From: Skeletonema tropicum | Taxonomy: Eukaryota > Bacillariophyta > Thalassiosirophyceae > Thalassiosirales > Thalassiosiraceae | Reading direction: 5' to 3' | NCBI GenBank assembly: GCA_037178625.1 | Contig: CM074142.1 | Span: forward strand, 496,001 to 560,000 | DNA length: 64,000 nt | Shown here: one piece after another, positions 21,785 to 32,090 of the stretch | Position numbering within the stretch: position 1 is the first letter of the stretch | How the letters are laid out: every line of letters starts with the position of its first letter | The notes under the pieces: generated by a model | Database searches by the model: none | What the model saw: only the letters and a program-made list of their open reading frames with translations | What the model was told of the DNA's origin: nothing | Program-made: the position numbers and the translations under genes

Positions 21785-22597
21785 GATATAGGTGACGATT
21801 TTTCAAATAATTTATATTATGATGTGTATCTTGGGTCGCCGTTTCATTGATCTGTAGCGCACTCTTACTACTTGCCGATCGTCGCTACAGATTAGGTACG
21901 CAGGAGCAGTGTCAGCTTATCTCCTAGCTATGTCGTGATCTGGGTATGATACGATGGTGTCAGCTAGAGAAGATATCAGGCAGTTCTTTTACCCCATGCT
22001 CTCTAGATGTGGATTGTGGATTGGACGTCCGTCAACAAAAGTTCCCATGTTCATTTTCGTACGAACGAGAATAGATACCCGTGATAATTCTCCTGCTGCG
22101 CTCATGCTCAGCCATCTCGCCCAAGCAAGAGCGACACGAAGCTATTGTACCTACTTTGCTTTATTATGTACAACATGCACCGCATATCACATATTTACTG
22201 ACCTCTCTCCTTATTCATCTTACCCAAAGGTACCATACCTGATGAAAAGGTAAAGATCATGCAGCAACAGCGAAATTCAAAAATCATAATCATAGTTGCA
22301 ATAAGAGGATGGAGTAAGTAATATACAATTGCGCTATTTATTTACTATAACTAAATAGCAAGGGGAGCGGGGGCATACTTGTAGAACGATGGCATCATCA
22401 CAGACACATACAGAGCGACCAAGAAACAAATATCCACAACTTTTTCAGAAAAAGACACCTGATTCGGTGTACTTTTTCGTCATTACGCGATCAAATAAAC
22501 TGATCATCAATGTGAACATGTCATCTCTCTCAATTCATCATCTCTGCACAAACCATCATACTTATCAAGTATGGCCTATTCACCCGCTCCCTTAACC
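21785..22597. other. intergenic, no gene seen
   Basis: About 0.8 kb between the M3 first exon and the 3' end of the next minus-strand gene. The short plus-strand frames (21954-22253, 22389-22595) have no domain or signal and are not supported. Confidence 0.5.
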
Positions 22598-23744
22598 TCA
22601 GGCACTGAGTTGAGGCAAGTCAGAAATAGTCTTTGCTTGCCCCGGTTTCATTTTCCTCTTTGGCTTTGTTGGGCCTGGTTGCTGTCGTTTTGCTTTTTCT
22701 TCCAACGCGGATCGGAGGTTTTGAGATGGCTCCTTTTGGAATTTATTGTATGTATGCATTGTGTGATTCATTGACCCATGTGCAGTGAATAAAAGAGAAA
22801 CAGAGAGGACAATTTACAGTGAGAAATCAGGTTGGAACACAAAAAGACATGCGCAACGTGAAAACAAGCAAGCAGAGATATTTCGCCGTTATGACTCGTA
22901 TGATTTCAATGAAAGAAGCACATTCCGTACGTTCCGAAAGATCCATACACAAGAATAAATCGAATGCATTGGGATAATTCATGAAAACAGCCTTAAGGAC
23001 GGCGAATACCCAAGAAAAAGTCGACACTCTCCACAAAAACTGTGTAGGTTGTCAGATAGGGGTTTTCAATATTCCAGAGTTCCACGCACGCAAGCCTCTT
23101 TTTAGAATAAGAGGCTCACGGAATATACATGAATCTGGTTTTGGTGTCAAGAGACAAATATATGTTCACGGACACCTCACATGTATTCGACTTACCTCCT
23201 TATTCAAATAATTAATGTCCATCAGAGAAACAAAGTAAGCCTTAGTCATGGCCACCAAAGTAAATGGATTCAAGCATGCTCGAACAATATAAGGGACGAA
23301 TCGTTTGTAAATACCCTTCTTTTTGGCAACCGCCTTGCTACTACTGCTGGAGGATGCCATGGCAACGCTCACTTTACTCTTCAAGGCGGCATTCTTGACG
23401 GCAGTTTGTTTCAGCGCCTTTTTTTGTGTCGCTGATTTGGTAGAGGTGGCAAGTTTCTTTGCCTTGGTAACAATTGGCTCCTCTTCTTCTTCGTCAGAGT
23501 CGTATTCAGAATCATACTCATCCGAATCGTACTCATCTGCTGCGCCTCCACGGAACACCAAGAGATGATTATTATGTTGCAGTTGTGATGATGGTATCGA
23601 GGAGGAGGCCGGTATTCTATTGATTTGACCGAAAAATTGACCGGTTGGAGAGACTGATGCCGTCACTACTGATGACGACACGGCCGTGCACGCGATGAGT
23701 AATATACTCAACCACGGCAGGGTCGATCCCGTTGCGGATGTCAT
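22598..23744 (-). CDS. secreted or membrane protein, two exons, stramenopile-type
   Basis: Exon 1 is 23196-23744 and exon 2 is 22598-22732, with a 463-bp intron (GAG|GTAAGT ... CCAAAAG|GAG). The ATG at 23744 opens a signal peptide (LPWLSILLIACTAVSSSVV). After LLVFRGGA comes a repetitive acidic run (DEYDSDEYDSEYDSDEEEEE), a Lys/Ala-rich region and a mildly hydrophobic segment (RFVPYIVRACLNPFTLVAM) ending NYLNKE. Exon 2 continues in phase with EPSQNLRSALEEKAKRQQPG, then a basic tail ending in DLPQLSA. From memory, diatom proteins with an RGGA-acidic N-terminus and a LRSALE-K tail occur, but the function is unknown. The signal peptide points to the secretory route, possibly the plastid envelope or ER. 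About 228 residues in total. Confidence 0.68.
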
Positions 23745-25016
23745 GGTTGATGACCTTCGTGATGATTTGTGTGGTGATTGGAAATTGGAAATGGGAAATG
23801 GCACGTGGAACTCATTAATCGAGATTCTGTAGTAATCGGGACACACGCACATATGATTGAATATGACACATTCTTTTTGACTCAAAACTCTTTCTCATGC
23901 AAAAACTTTAGAAGGAAAGACTGAGCTTCAGAATACGATAGGAATTAGTATTGAGAATTTTATCAGAACACCTCGTACGCCACAGTCAAGACGGTGTACC
24001 TATATATCGAGGGATAAAGAACAAGGACACACTGACGAAGAAATAGGAAGAAATGGATGACTGCATTGAGACATTGTCGGAATTGAAAGCCGAGGGTCAG
24101 ACGATTGACAAAACATCAACCATTGACACCCCTTTTCCACACACAACGAGTGTCATCGTTCGACCTGATATGTAGAACATCTTTCGACTGGAGTATTCAG
24201 TGCGCACAACTTTAAATCGGCTGGTTTACGCTTTGGGCATATTTGGGGGCAATTACTGATCACTGTCGACGAGTGCAGTTTAGCGTAAACTATTTTTTCC
24301 CCCGCCCGCCCATTCCTTTTGTGGGTAGTTTTTCTTTTGACCCTTCCGCTTCCTCAGGACTTTGCACATGTTTTCTGTCGGTGTCATGGCTTCTGTTTTA
24401 GTGTTTGGGGTTTCTTATTCACTTTGTTTTATAAGATGGTTCTGTTTAACTCGACAAGGCAGTCAAGCATCCGGAAATGATATGAGATTTCCGGCTCTCG
24501 CTGCCCTTTGGAGGTCCAAGGTTGATACTATCAACGTGTGACGTGGTCCTCACTGATAGCTAAGCTCTTTGAGGCCACTTCACTCGGGTAGAAACGCTTG
24601 CTCGGACAGAGGAACTGGAGTGCCGAGGTTCGGGACTTGTGTCCCGTATTTGCAGGAGTATTTTCTTGAACCTAGATAGGACGAGATAGAAATTGTGGCT
24701 GGGGTAAGCCCAACCAACATTCATAGGTTTGTCACGGTTGGAGTGACAATCTAGGAGCTGCATACTTGTTATGTCTTACTGAGAGACTGGGCTCTTAGTT
24801 TATTGTGTTCATCTCAACGCTTGTCAGTGCTTAGGATGCTTCGCTTAATATGTAATGAGAATGTTGTTTCATTCGTATCAAGGAGCGTTGGACTTGTGAT
24901 TTGTACGCAGGCTCTACACCATAATATATGAAGTATGATATCTTCTCTTCTTCGAGCTAATCATTACTCGGTACGGTACTTACTCGCCCTGTCCCTCCAG
25001 CCGCCTGCATGTATTT
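23745..25016. other. 1.3-kb intergenic region, no gene seen
   Basis: No supported gene. A small inverted pair, GTTTACGCT (about 24226) and AGCGTAAAC (about 24284), could form a weak hairpin. The 3' part borders the TIR transposon. Confidence 0.5.
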
Positions 25017-25047
25017 AAGCCTGTTTTTCCTAAAATCGGGGGTTAGA
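25017..25047 (+). repeat. left terminal inverted repeat
   Basis: 31 bp, perfect inverse of 26503-26533. Confidence 0.85.
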
Positions 25048-25439
25048 GGGTTCGCGGAAAATTACGAGAAAGATGGACAGACCGCCGATTTTGAAATGCT
25101 CAAATTGAGCATGTAACAGCCAAAAAGAGTTTTGAACTAAACCTCACCAAAAGGAGCTACCATAATATCACAGTATCAATAGTGCGACAACACAACATTC
25201 TATTACTAGTTACGTTGCAGCTTCCATACACTTATCTTTCAGCTCCTTTCGTTCAGCACTTATCTTTGCCTTCTTCTCATTAATGTCATCTCTGAAAATC
25301 TTTCTCTCTTTCTTCTCTGCCTTGAATGCTGCCATTTCCTCCGGGGTAGGTTGTTGGTACAGTACATCATCCTTCGCTTCTGATGGAACAATACCACTGC
25401 AAAGATACTTTGTGTACAACTCAACCCTCTTGTAGACAT

Positions 25440-26365
25440 TTATTCGAATCCGTCAATTATTTTCTGCACAATGCGTGTTGCTCTCGGGCAATCCTCTGCA
25501 AGTTTGATGAGGATTTCGAAATGCTCCCGGATGGCAATTAATCTAGGATCATCATCTTTAAGCCTATTGCGCTTCCCTTTATTTCCATGCTGAGAGGCAA
25601 CTCCATTTTTAGAGGCGCAAGATTCGATTGTGCTCATTCTGCTCTTCCCAAAATCAACAAGAATCATCATGGCAGATCGGCATATTTTATGATTTTGTAG
25701 TACCGCAGCAACTTCTCCGGGGTTGTCAACCCCACTAACATCATATGGCATGAGGTACGATTGTTTTCTATTTACTGCGTTTGCAACTGCATATCTGTAC
25801 CAGTCAATGACTGTTTGGTTTTGATCAGTACGATCTCGTTGCAGGAAACTAGTGCAGAATTGTGCCACTGCCCGACGGTTCGAGTAGTTGCGGAGAATTG
25901 AAAGACATGAGCACTTTAGACGTCTGCCATTATTTTCCACGTCTTTGCATTTTTCATGAAGTGCCTTTGCTAGCAGGAACTGATCCATTTCAACAACCAG
26001 TCCTTCAACTGCCTCCGTAGGTATGGGTTTGTCTTTGTGTTTCCTTACTCATTAACTTTTTGACGAATGGACGGGGACTTATCCGGGAGGGGTGGGGGGG
26101 GGGGGGGAGTTGCTGGACCATTAATGTTTTCGCAGATGATAGGAGAGGTGTCCATAGGAGAGGGATTATTAGTTGTAGTGATGGTTGCGGACGCCATTGT
26201 GTTAGTATTAATGGTGTCGGAAGCCATCGGAAGGCTATTGGAGGAAGAATCGGCATCAAAACGCGACGCACGAAAAGGCGTTTTGTGGCTTGTGTGAGGC
26301 ACAAAAACACAGCTGGGGGGCGAAATTAATTTTGTAGACAGCAATAAAGTCAAAATAAATGGCAT
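25440..26365 (-). CDS. transposon-encoded protein of unknown type
   Basis: ATG at 26363-26365 begins a Ser/Thr/Pro-rich N-terminus; a poly-Pro run comes from the G-tract at about 26094-26107. A 36-bp intron (26013-26048, GA|GTAAGG ... GGAG|GC) joins it in frame to the main part, EAVEGLVVEMDQFLLAKALH, which continues to the stop at 25440. The core (RRLKCSCLSILRNYSNRRAV, DWYRYAVANAV) looks like a folded helical domain but has no motif I know. A second minus-strand piece at 25210-25433 (YKRVELYTKYLCSGIVPSEA then a Lys/Glu-rich coil) follows after a frame change and may be the original C-terminus. It is probably a transposase accessory or N-terminal domain. Confidence 0.5.
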
Positions 26366-26502
26366 TAGAGTCTTATCCGAATATAACTATAAAGACGTAT
26401 AAAGAGATCTATTAATTACCTCTTAGTACATGGTCATAAGTGCATAAAGCCAAATTTGGCCAAAATGCCATATTTTCGTCCGTCAAGTGTTCGCGGAATT
26501 TT

Positions 26503-26533
26503 TCTAACCCCCGATTTTAGGAAAAACAGGCTT
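26503..26533 (-). repeat. right terminal inverted repeat
   Basis: 31 bp, perfect inverse of 25017-25047. Confidence 0.85.
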
Positions 26534-26546
26534 ATTTAGATACATA

Positions 26547-26882
26547 CTCCCTCTGTCCCACAAAAAATGAGCTTTTTGATTTAAAATAGTTAAAATTTGG
26601 TCAATTTTCGTCCAAAAAATTGCTATCGCACATCGTTGGAAAGCTTATTTCACGCCGGTTACGATTATATGGAGGTTGAAGGTTGTTAAGCAAGTATTTG
26701 TAATGATATTGTGACAAAAGGCGTTAAAATATCCTTATATCTAACCCTATTGTGAAAATGAAGAGGCCTCTCGGACACTTGTGTAGGACCTCGCGTAGGA
26801 ATAAGTACGTCAAATAGCTAGTTTTTTGTGGGACTAACTACGATTAACTTCAAATAGCTCATTTTTTTTGGGACAGAGGGAG
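26547..26882. mobile_element. Stowaway/mariner-like MITE
   Basis: The left end CTCCCTCTGTCCCACAAAAA and the right end ...TTTTTTTTGGGACAGAGGGAG are inverted repeats, flanked by TA (26545-26546 and 26883-26884). This closely resembles the CTCCCTCCGT ends of plant Stowaway MITEs with their TA target. It is 336 bp and has no coding capacity. The right terminus contains a doubled sub-repeat (TCAAATAGCT followed by a T-run and GGGAC, at about 26811 and 26850). It sits 13 bp from the end of the TIR transposon. Confidence 0.82.
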
Positions 26883-29396
26883 TAGCATGCACGCAGCAGA
26901 CAGCAGACAGCAGCGCAGAGACAGAGACAGAGACGACTACTTTATGTCCGGTCAGGACCAAGGAGCGTAGAACTGTGCACATAAACGCTGTGCCTAAAGG
27001 AGTAGTTGCGTCGGTAAATGTAGACATAGACAGGTTACCGACTCCTCGTTTTTTCTACGAAGAGAACGATCAATAAGTTACATCATAATACATATCATAA
27101 CCCCCTTCTTGGACATAATCGACAATCGACGACACGCAATCCAAATGCCTCCAATCGATGACAGTGATGATCATTACGTCGCCGGCGCTCATGGAACTGT
27201 AGCGGAGCAAAAAGATGAAGCTTACTACGACGATAGATCTGATGCCGACGATGATATGGAAAAGGGACGAATTAAATTTCCGCAGAATAAATTATATGGA
27301 AGAGATAGGGAGCTGGAGAAACTTCGCAACATTTTCTATCATTATTCATCGTCGGATGAGGCGCAACCAGAGCAGGCTTCACGTGTAGTGTTTCTCTCTG
27401 GATATAGTGGTGTAGGGAAGTCTGCACTGGTAAAAGAGTTCGTGAAGGGAGTTCAAACACAACAGATGAGCAAATCATCGGAATCTGTTCTTTATTTCTG
27501 CGGCAAGTACTCGGAGCAAAGCTCTGCTGCGGCACCCTTCTCTGCAATTTCTGACTTGTTTTCTCAGATGACCAATGAGCTTTGCAGAAATAACAAAGAG
27601 GGTGAAGTACTCCAGTCTAAAGTTTTGAATCACATTGGTAGTTCTGACCTACTGGCTGCAGACGCAGATGGCGATCGAGTGCTTCGTGGCACTTTTCCTG
27701 TCTTGGCCACCCTCCTCGACACCAGTCGCCCCGACAATACCAGCAACCAATCAGAAAAGGTGGGAGGAGGAGCATCCAGCATGAACGCTGTGAAAGAATC
27801 TGTTCTACAGCTACTCTCCATTGTCAGTGGTACTTTGGAACGGCCATTGATATTGTTTCTTGACGATTTACAGTGGAGAAGGGGCTTTCTTATTTGTTGT
27901 CGACTGATGCTCAGATGAAGAATGTAATGTTTATATGTGCATATCGGTCAAATGAAGTAGGAAAGGATCATCCATTTGCAATCATTATGGACAAGGTGAA
28001 AGAGTCGACGAAGGAAGACGAGCAGCTGGTGGAAGTAATTGATCTTTTCAGTCTATCTCAAGACATCATAACACAATTCATTGCCGATTCTATTGGCAAG
28101 GAAGAAGAGGTTGAGGATGTATCAGATTTGGCCGAGGTCGTGTATCAGAAGACCATGGGAAATATCTTTGTGTTATGCAGGCGATGGAGGAATTGGTCAG
28201 GAAAAACGCCTTGTACTACGACATGATGTGTTTTGAATGGAGGTGGGCTGTATCAAAGGTGGAGCTCTCGACGACAATATCAGATGATGTGGTGGATACA
28301 GTGAAGGGGAAGATTAAGGAGCTCTGCAATGAAATTCAACATCTGCTCATCGTAATGGCATACGTTCCAAATACACTTGAAGTGCCAGTTTTAACTGAGT
28401 TGATGAAACATAATTCATTATCGTTGGACGAGAATAGAGTAGCCGAGCTGCTAAAGGAAGCATCAGAAGAAGCACTGCTAATGTATTCTGCTGAAAGTGG
28501 GAACTATAGGTTCATACATGATCGCATTAGGGAAGCAGCGCGGGGATGTATCGAAGGCAAAGAAAAGGATGACTTGCTGCTCCATCTATCCCTCGTGCTG
28601 CAGCAACTGGCCAAGGGACCTGAGACTGAGTGGTGCCTTTTTGTTGCGGTGGATCTCTTGAATTCATTGCCGTCGGAGAAAACAAATTGTAACGATTTGG
28701 TACGGCTTAATATGCGCGTGTCAGTAATCGCTAGAAATAGAGGCATTGTCGAAAAACAAAGTGATTTACTTCACGAAGGTCTTCAGTGCCTGAAGACGTC
28801 AGGGAAACTATGGGAGGATTACAATCTAACTCTCTCTCTGCTCAACAATGTCATTCCATGCGATCGTGACCTCGGATACTATGATAAAGCAACATCTGCC
28901 ATAAATGAGGTCCTGACAAACGCTAAGTCTCTTGACGACAAATTCACCGCAAACGTCAACCAGTTCATGATAAAACGCGACACTACACGCGATTATGGAA
29001 CTGCCATAGAAGATGGCCTCGAGATTTTGAACATGTATGGCTACAACATACCTCTGAAGCCAACAAAAGCTGACGTAGTCAAGCAAGAAATGAAAGTGAA
29101 GATGGCTTTGAAGAACCGATCTTATTCTTGTCTTGCCGAGATACCAGTCCAAGATGATCCAATTTTCCAGCTGTTCGCTCATGTCTGTGAGTGCGCTTTA
29201 TTCCGTGGACATGAACATGAACGACTCTTGACAATACTGTTGAAGCGACTTATCCGGCGAGTTATTGATAAAGGAATGGGAAAGGAATTTCCAGGTACTT
29301 TCCAGATTCTCGGTGCAATGGAACAAAAGAAAGGTATGTTCGTGTTAAGTGGAATATCATTTCTATACTCTTTCCTTTCCGATATTACGCTGACAG

Positions 29397-29517
29397 TGTT
29401 AGATTACACGTACGTAGATACAAGTAGAGTACGGAAATACTCTAATCATTATCTTTTATCTCCTATCTAATCTATCAATAGCATCGATTGGAAGTAGGGA
29501 GATCGAGGATACTAACA
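29397..29517 (+). repeat. 5' LTR (121 bp)
   Basis: Starts TGTTAG, ends CTAACA, and is identical base for base to 30800-30920. Confidence 0.92.
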
Positions 29518-29531
29518 GGTTATAGAGCCTA
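29518..29531 (+). promoter_or_regulatory. putative primer-binding site
   Basis: GGTTATAGAGCC directly follows the 5' LTR and resembles the TGGTATCAGAGC site complementary to initiator Met-tRNA in copia elements. The match is partial. Confidence 0.5.
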
Positions 29532-29545
29532 TACCATCACCAACA

Positions 29546-30736
29546 ATGAAGTTCATTTATGCCATAATTCCATTTGTGAATTTGGCAACCAACGAATTTG
29601 TTGGCGGCGCAACTCATGCGCTATTAAACAAAATTGTCATTGCCACACCTCCACAAGGTACATGCCATGACAATATTATTAACGGAGCAACAACACTACG
29701 TGTAGATTCACCAACATTTATCAGTGACACACCTCCTACAAAGCAAACAACATCAATTAGGTACTTACCAGTCGAGGACGCCGACGATGTGTACGCAGCC
29801 CATGATAACATGCTACACAACTTGGATACTCTTATTAACACCTTTGACGACTCTGAGCAATCTACTCAGTATGAACCATTTAATTATGAAGACAGTGACG
29901 AGTATGAGGAATTAGTAGAAACTCTTCCACAACTCCAACACGACCTGGAAACAGCGGGGAAGATTTTTTTAGCAGCAACTCAGCGAAATCATATTGCATT
30001 TGAGGTTGAGGACGAATACAATACTGACGAAGAAGAGAGTTTCATGAAGCTTGAACCGAAGGTTGAGGACGAATACAATACTGATGAAGAAGAGAGTTCC
30101 ATGAAGCTTGAACCGAAGGTTGAGGACGAATACAATACTGATGAAGAAGAGAGTTCCATGAAGCTTGAACCGAAGGTTGAGGACGAATACAATACTGATG
30201 AAGAAGAGAGCTCCATGAAGCTTGAACCGACTGAGGTTACAGCAGCGGATATAGTGCTGAATGATAGCGCGCAGAGGACTCGTATTGGAACTAACAAAAT
30301 TGAAATTGAGCAGTGGAATTGTGTTGAAACTAAGACAACTGAAGTTGAGCAGAGGAAACGTATTGGAACTCAAACAACCGATGTTAAGCAGCGGAACTGT
30401 ATTGGAACTAAGACAACCGATGTTGAGCAGAGGAAATGTATTGGACCTAAGATGAACGATGTGGATCAGCAGAATATTATTGGAACTAACTCTGGAGTGC
30501 AGGCAAAACCGTGGTCGTTTATGATTGACGAAGGTTACCTAGTGGCTGATATTCCCGTTACCTTAATGCATTCAGGCGATCAAATGGGTCTGTATGGTAG
30601 CCAGTGGAATCCTGGGATCGACTGGGGTAACCCAGATGATTCAGTTACAAAAACAACCCTTGATTACCCCAATGATGTTGGAGACAACTTGGTCACGTCA
30701 CTCATTGTAAAGTGGACTTCCTTTGTCCTTTATTGA
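29546..30736 (+). CDS. acidic repeat protein of the LTR element
   Basis: A 396-residue ORF with a genuine ATG, filling most of the internal region between the LTRs. The first 20 residues are hydrophobic (MKFIYAIIPFVNLATNEFVG) and could be a weak signal anchor. Residues about 153-229 hold four nearly identical 19-residue units (VEDEYNTDEEESSMKLEPK; 57-bp DNA unit). Residues about 243-312 hold four or five degenerate 14-residue units around TTDVEQRKCIGTK. The C-terminal part has LYGSQWNPGIDWGNPDDSV. There is no zinc knuckle, protease, integrase or RT motif. It may be a gag-like or captured host sequence; function unknown. Confidence 0.7.
   Translation: MKFIYAIIPFVNLATNEFVGGATHALLNKIVIATPPQGTCHDNIINGATTLRVDSPTFISDTPPTKQTTSIRYLPVEDADDVYAAHDNMLHNLDTLINTFDDSEQSTQYEPFNYEDSDEYEELVETLPQLQHDLETAGKIFLAATQRNHIAFEVEDEYNTDEEESFMKLEPKVEDEYNTDEEESSMKLEPKVEDEYNTDEEESSMKLEPKVEDEYNTDEEESSMKLEPTEVTAADIVLNDSAQRTRIGTNKIEIEQWNCVETKTTEVEQRKRIGTQTTDVKQRNCIGTKTTDVEQRKCIGPKMNDVDQQNIIGTNSGVQAKPWSFMIDEGYLVADIPVTLMHSGDQMGLYGSQWNPGIDWGNPDDSVTKTTLDYPNDVGDNLVTSLIVKWTSFVLY
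30004..30231 (+). repeat. four 57-bp coding tandem repeats
   Basis: Units start GTTGAGGACGAATACAATAC and encode the acidic 19-residue repeat. Units 2 to 4 differ by only one or two bases. Confidence 0.9.
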
Positions 30737-30799
30737 AAGGATAGAGATGCTATTTGGTACAATCCGATATCGACTACGTGATATCGAATTGTGGGGGGG

Positions 30800-30920
30800 T
30801 GTTAGATTACACGTACGTAGATACAAGTAGAGTACGGAAATACTCTAATCATTATCTTTTATCTCCTATCTAATCTATCAATAGCATCGATTGGAAGTAG
30901 GGAGATCGAGGATACTAACA
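30800..30920 (+). repeat. 3' LTR (121 bp)
   Basis: Identical to the 5' LTR, preceded by the G-rich purine tract at 30791-30799 and followed by target duplication GACAG. Confidence 0.92.
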
Positions 30921-32090
30921 GACAGTGTGTCTATTTTCGACCTTGTTTGCAAAGGCAAAGTGCAGGCGTCCACAGAAATCGCTAACGTGGCACTTCTGTT
31001 GTTGGAAAAGTTCAAGAGCGAGAAGGTGATATATGCTCGAACGAAAATGATAATAATCTCTAATTTGGGTCTTCAGTTACAATCGTTTAGAAGTCAAACA
31101 GATGCCCTACTCCAGTGTCACAAAGATCTAAAGTTTATCGGCTCAATTGAGAATGCCATGGGTGCAGCCATGGTGTATTTTTCTACTTACCTCGAAGCCG
31201 GATTTCCCCTTGGTCCACTACTGGAGTCAAAGTTGCAGATTGTTGAAGAATACGGATATCGCTACGAACAAAAAAGCATTGCTGTTCTATTCCAGATAAT
31301 GCGGCAATTTGCAATCAACCTAAGGCAACGATCAGCCACTCCGACCGAATTCAATGGAGATGCGTACAAGGAAGAAGAAACGCTGAATGGAATGAACGAC
31401 CAGATCCGTAAGATGACGCTCCGTGACTCTTGCTCTTACCGCATACAGTTGGCCTTCATATTTGGGGACATGGAATGCATGACGTCGATGTTGGATATTC
31501 TCTGTACGTACCCATATACGGATATCAGCATAGTTAGATTACAACGCAGACTGAGCTTTATGGGTTTGTCGGCATTTGCAGTCAAGTACAAGAACAAGGA
31601 AGTAGGAGAAAAATGCTTGGATTACTTCAAGAAGATGACTAAAGCGGGCAGCCTCAATGCAAAGCCAGTGTACTTGTTCATGCTGGCAATGAAGAATCCC
31701 AGTAAGGCAACGTTTGAAGCTGCGATTGATGCCACTAAAGAAGCGTCCACCCTTCACCTAGAAGCAATGGTGAAAGAGCAATACGGGTTGTACCTTCAAC
31801 AGCAACACGAAGACAAACTTGGAAATGACTGCCTTTCATCTTCTTACTTCAGCTATTACGATTGGGGTGCACACTTTAAAGCTCTTAGAATGACTCAGGA
31901 ATATCCATTCTTGAAGAATGCATCTCGCCTCAAGGCAAAAAGTCTGTTAAGTGCAAGCAGCAAAACTGAAACTTCGTCACAAAATCAAAATTCAGAGAAA
32001 TCTTCGGTATCTGCATCGACTGCCCGCAGAGTTTCATATGTTTACAACTCCACTTTCAGGTCCAAGAAAGAGGTTAAGGAGAAGAGTTGA

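Larger units (their letters stand above)
25017..26533. mobile_element. TIR DNA transposon, ~1.5 kb, family unknown
   Basis: Positions 25017-25047 and 26503-26533 are perfect 31-bp inverted repeats beginning AAGCCTGTTTTTCC. Both are flanked by ATTT (25013-25016 and 26534-26537), a 4-bp target-site duplication. A shifted boundary would give TTAA on the left and TTAT on the right, so a decayed TTAA-type (piggyBac/Kolobok-like) element is an alternative. The interior codes only on the minus strand and shows no DDE transposase core that I can recognise, so it may be non-autonomous or internally deleted. Confidence 0.82.
29397..30920 (+). mobile_element. non-autonomous LTR retrotransposon
   Basis: Two identical 121-bp LTRs (29397-29517 and 30800-30920) begin TGTTAG and end CTAACA. 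They are flanked by the 5-bp target duplication GACAG (29392-29396, 30921-30925). A primer-binding-like site follows the 5' LTR, and a purine tract GTGGGGGGG (30791-30799) precedes the 3' LTR. The internal 1.28 kb has one ORF but no protease, integrase or reverse transcriptase. It resembles TRIM/LARD-type non-autonomous elements; a copia-type helper is inferred from the initiator-tRNA-like primer site. Identical LTRs imply recent insertion. Confidence 0.92.
27145..32090 (+). pseudogene. large P-loop (AAA) ATPase of stramenopile type, interrupted
   Basis: ATG at 27145. GRDRELEKLRNIF opens the ATPase domain, then Walker A GYSGVGKS (about 27400) and Walker B LILFLDDLQW (about 27845). The helical region that follows (YRSNEVGKDHP, RFIHDRIREAA, FPGTFQILGAMEQ, then STYLEAGFPLGP) matches the predicted-ATPase/STAND-like regulators that are expanded in diatoms. 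Family members often continue into kinase, PAS or cyclase domains; none is seen here before the stop at 32090. The frame breaks at about 27862 and 28185, each by one or two bases. A 63-bp GTATGT...ACAG intron may lie just before 29397. An LTR element is inserted at 29397, and the frame differs by one base across it. I infer a pseudogene, or a gene with assembly indels plus a polymorphic insertion. Confidence 0.7.

Noticed and set aside
22827..23036. Minus-strand frame as exon 2 of the 23744 gene
   Set aside because: A better exon in correct phase lies at 22598-22732 (LRSALEEKA); the 22827 frame is inside the intron.
26086..26108. G-rich tract as a retroelement polypurine tract
   Set aside because: No LTR pair flanks it; on the minus strand it codes the Pro run of the TIR-element protein.
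30004..30231. 57-bp repeats as a CRISPR array
   Set aside because: They are adjacent coding repeats without spacers, inside an LTR element of a eukaryote.
29969..30373. Minus-strand repetitive frame with Phe/Ser repeats
   Set aside because: It is the reverse reading of the 57-bp acidic repeat in the LTR-element ORF.
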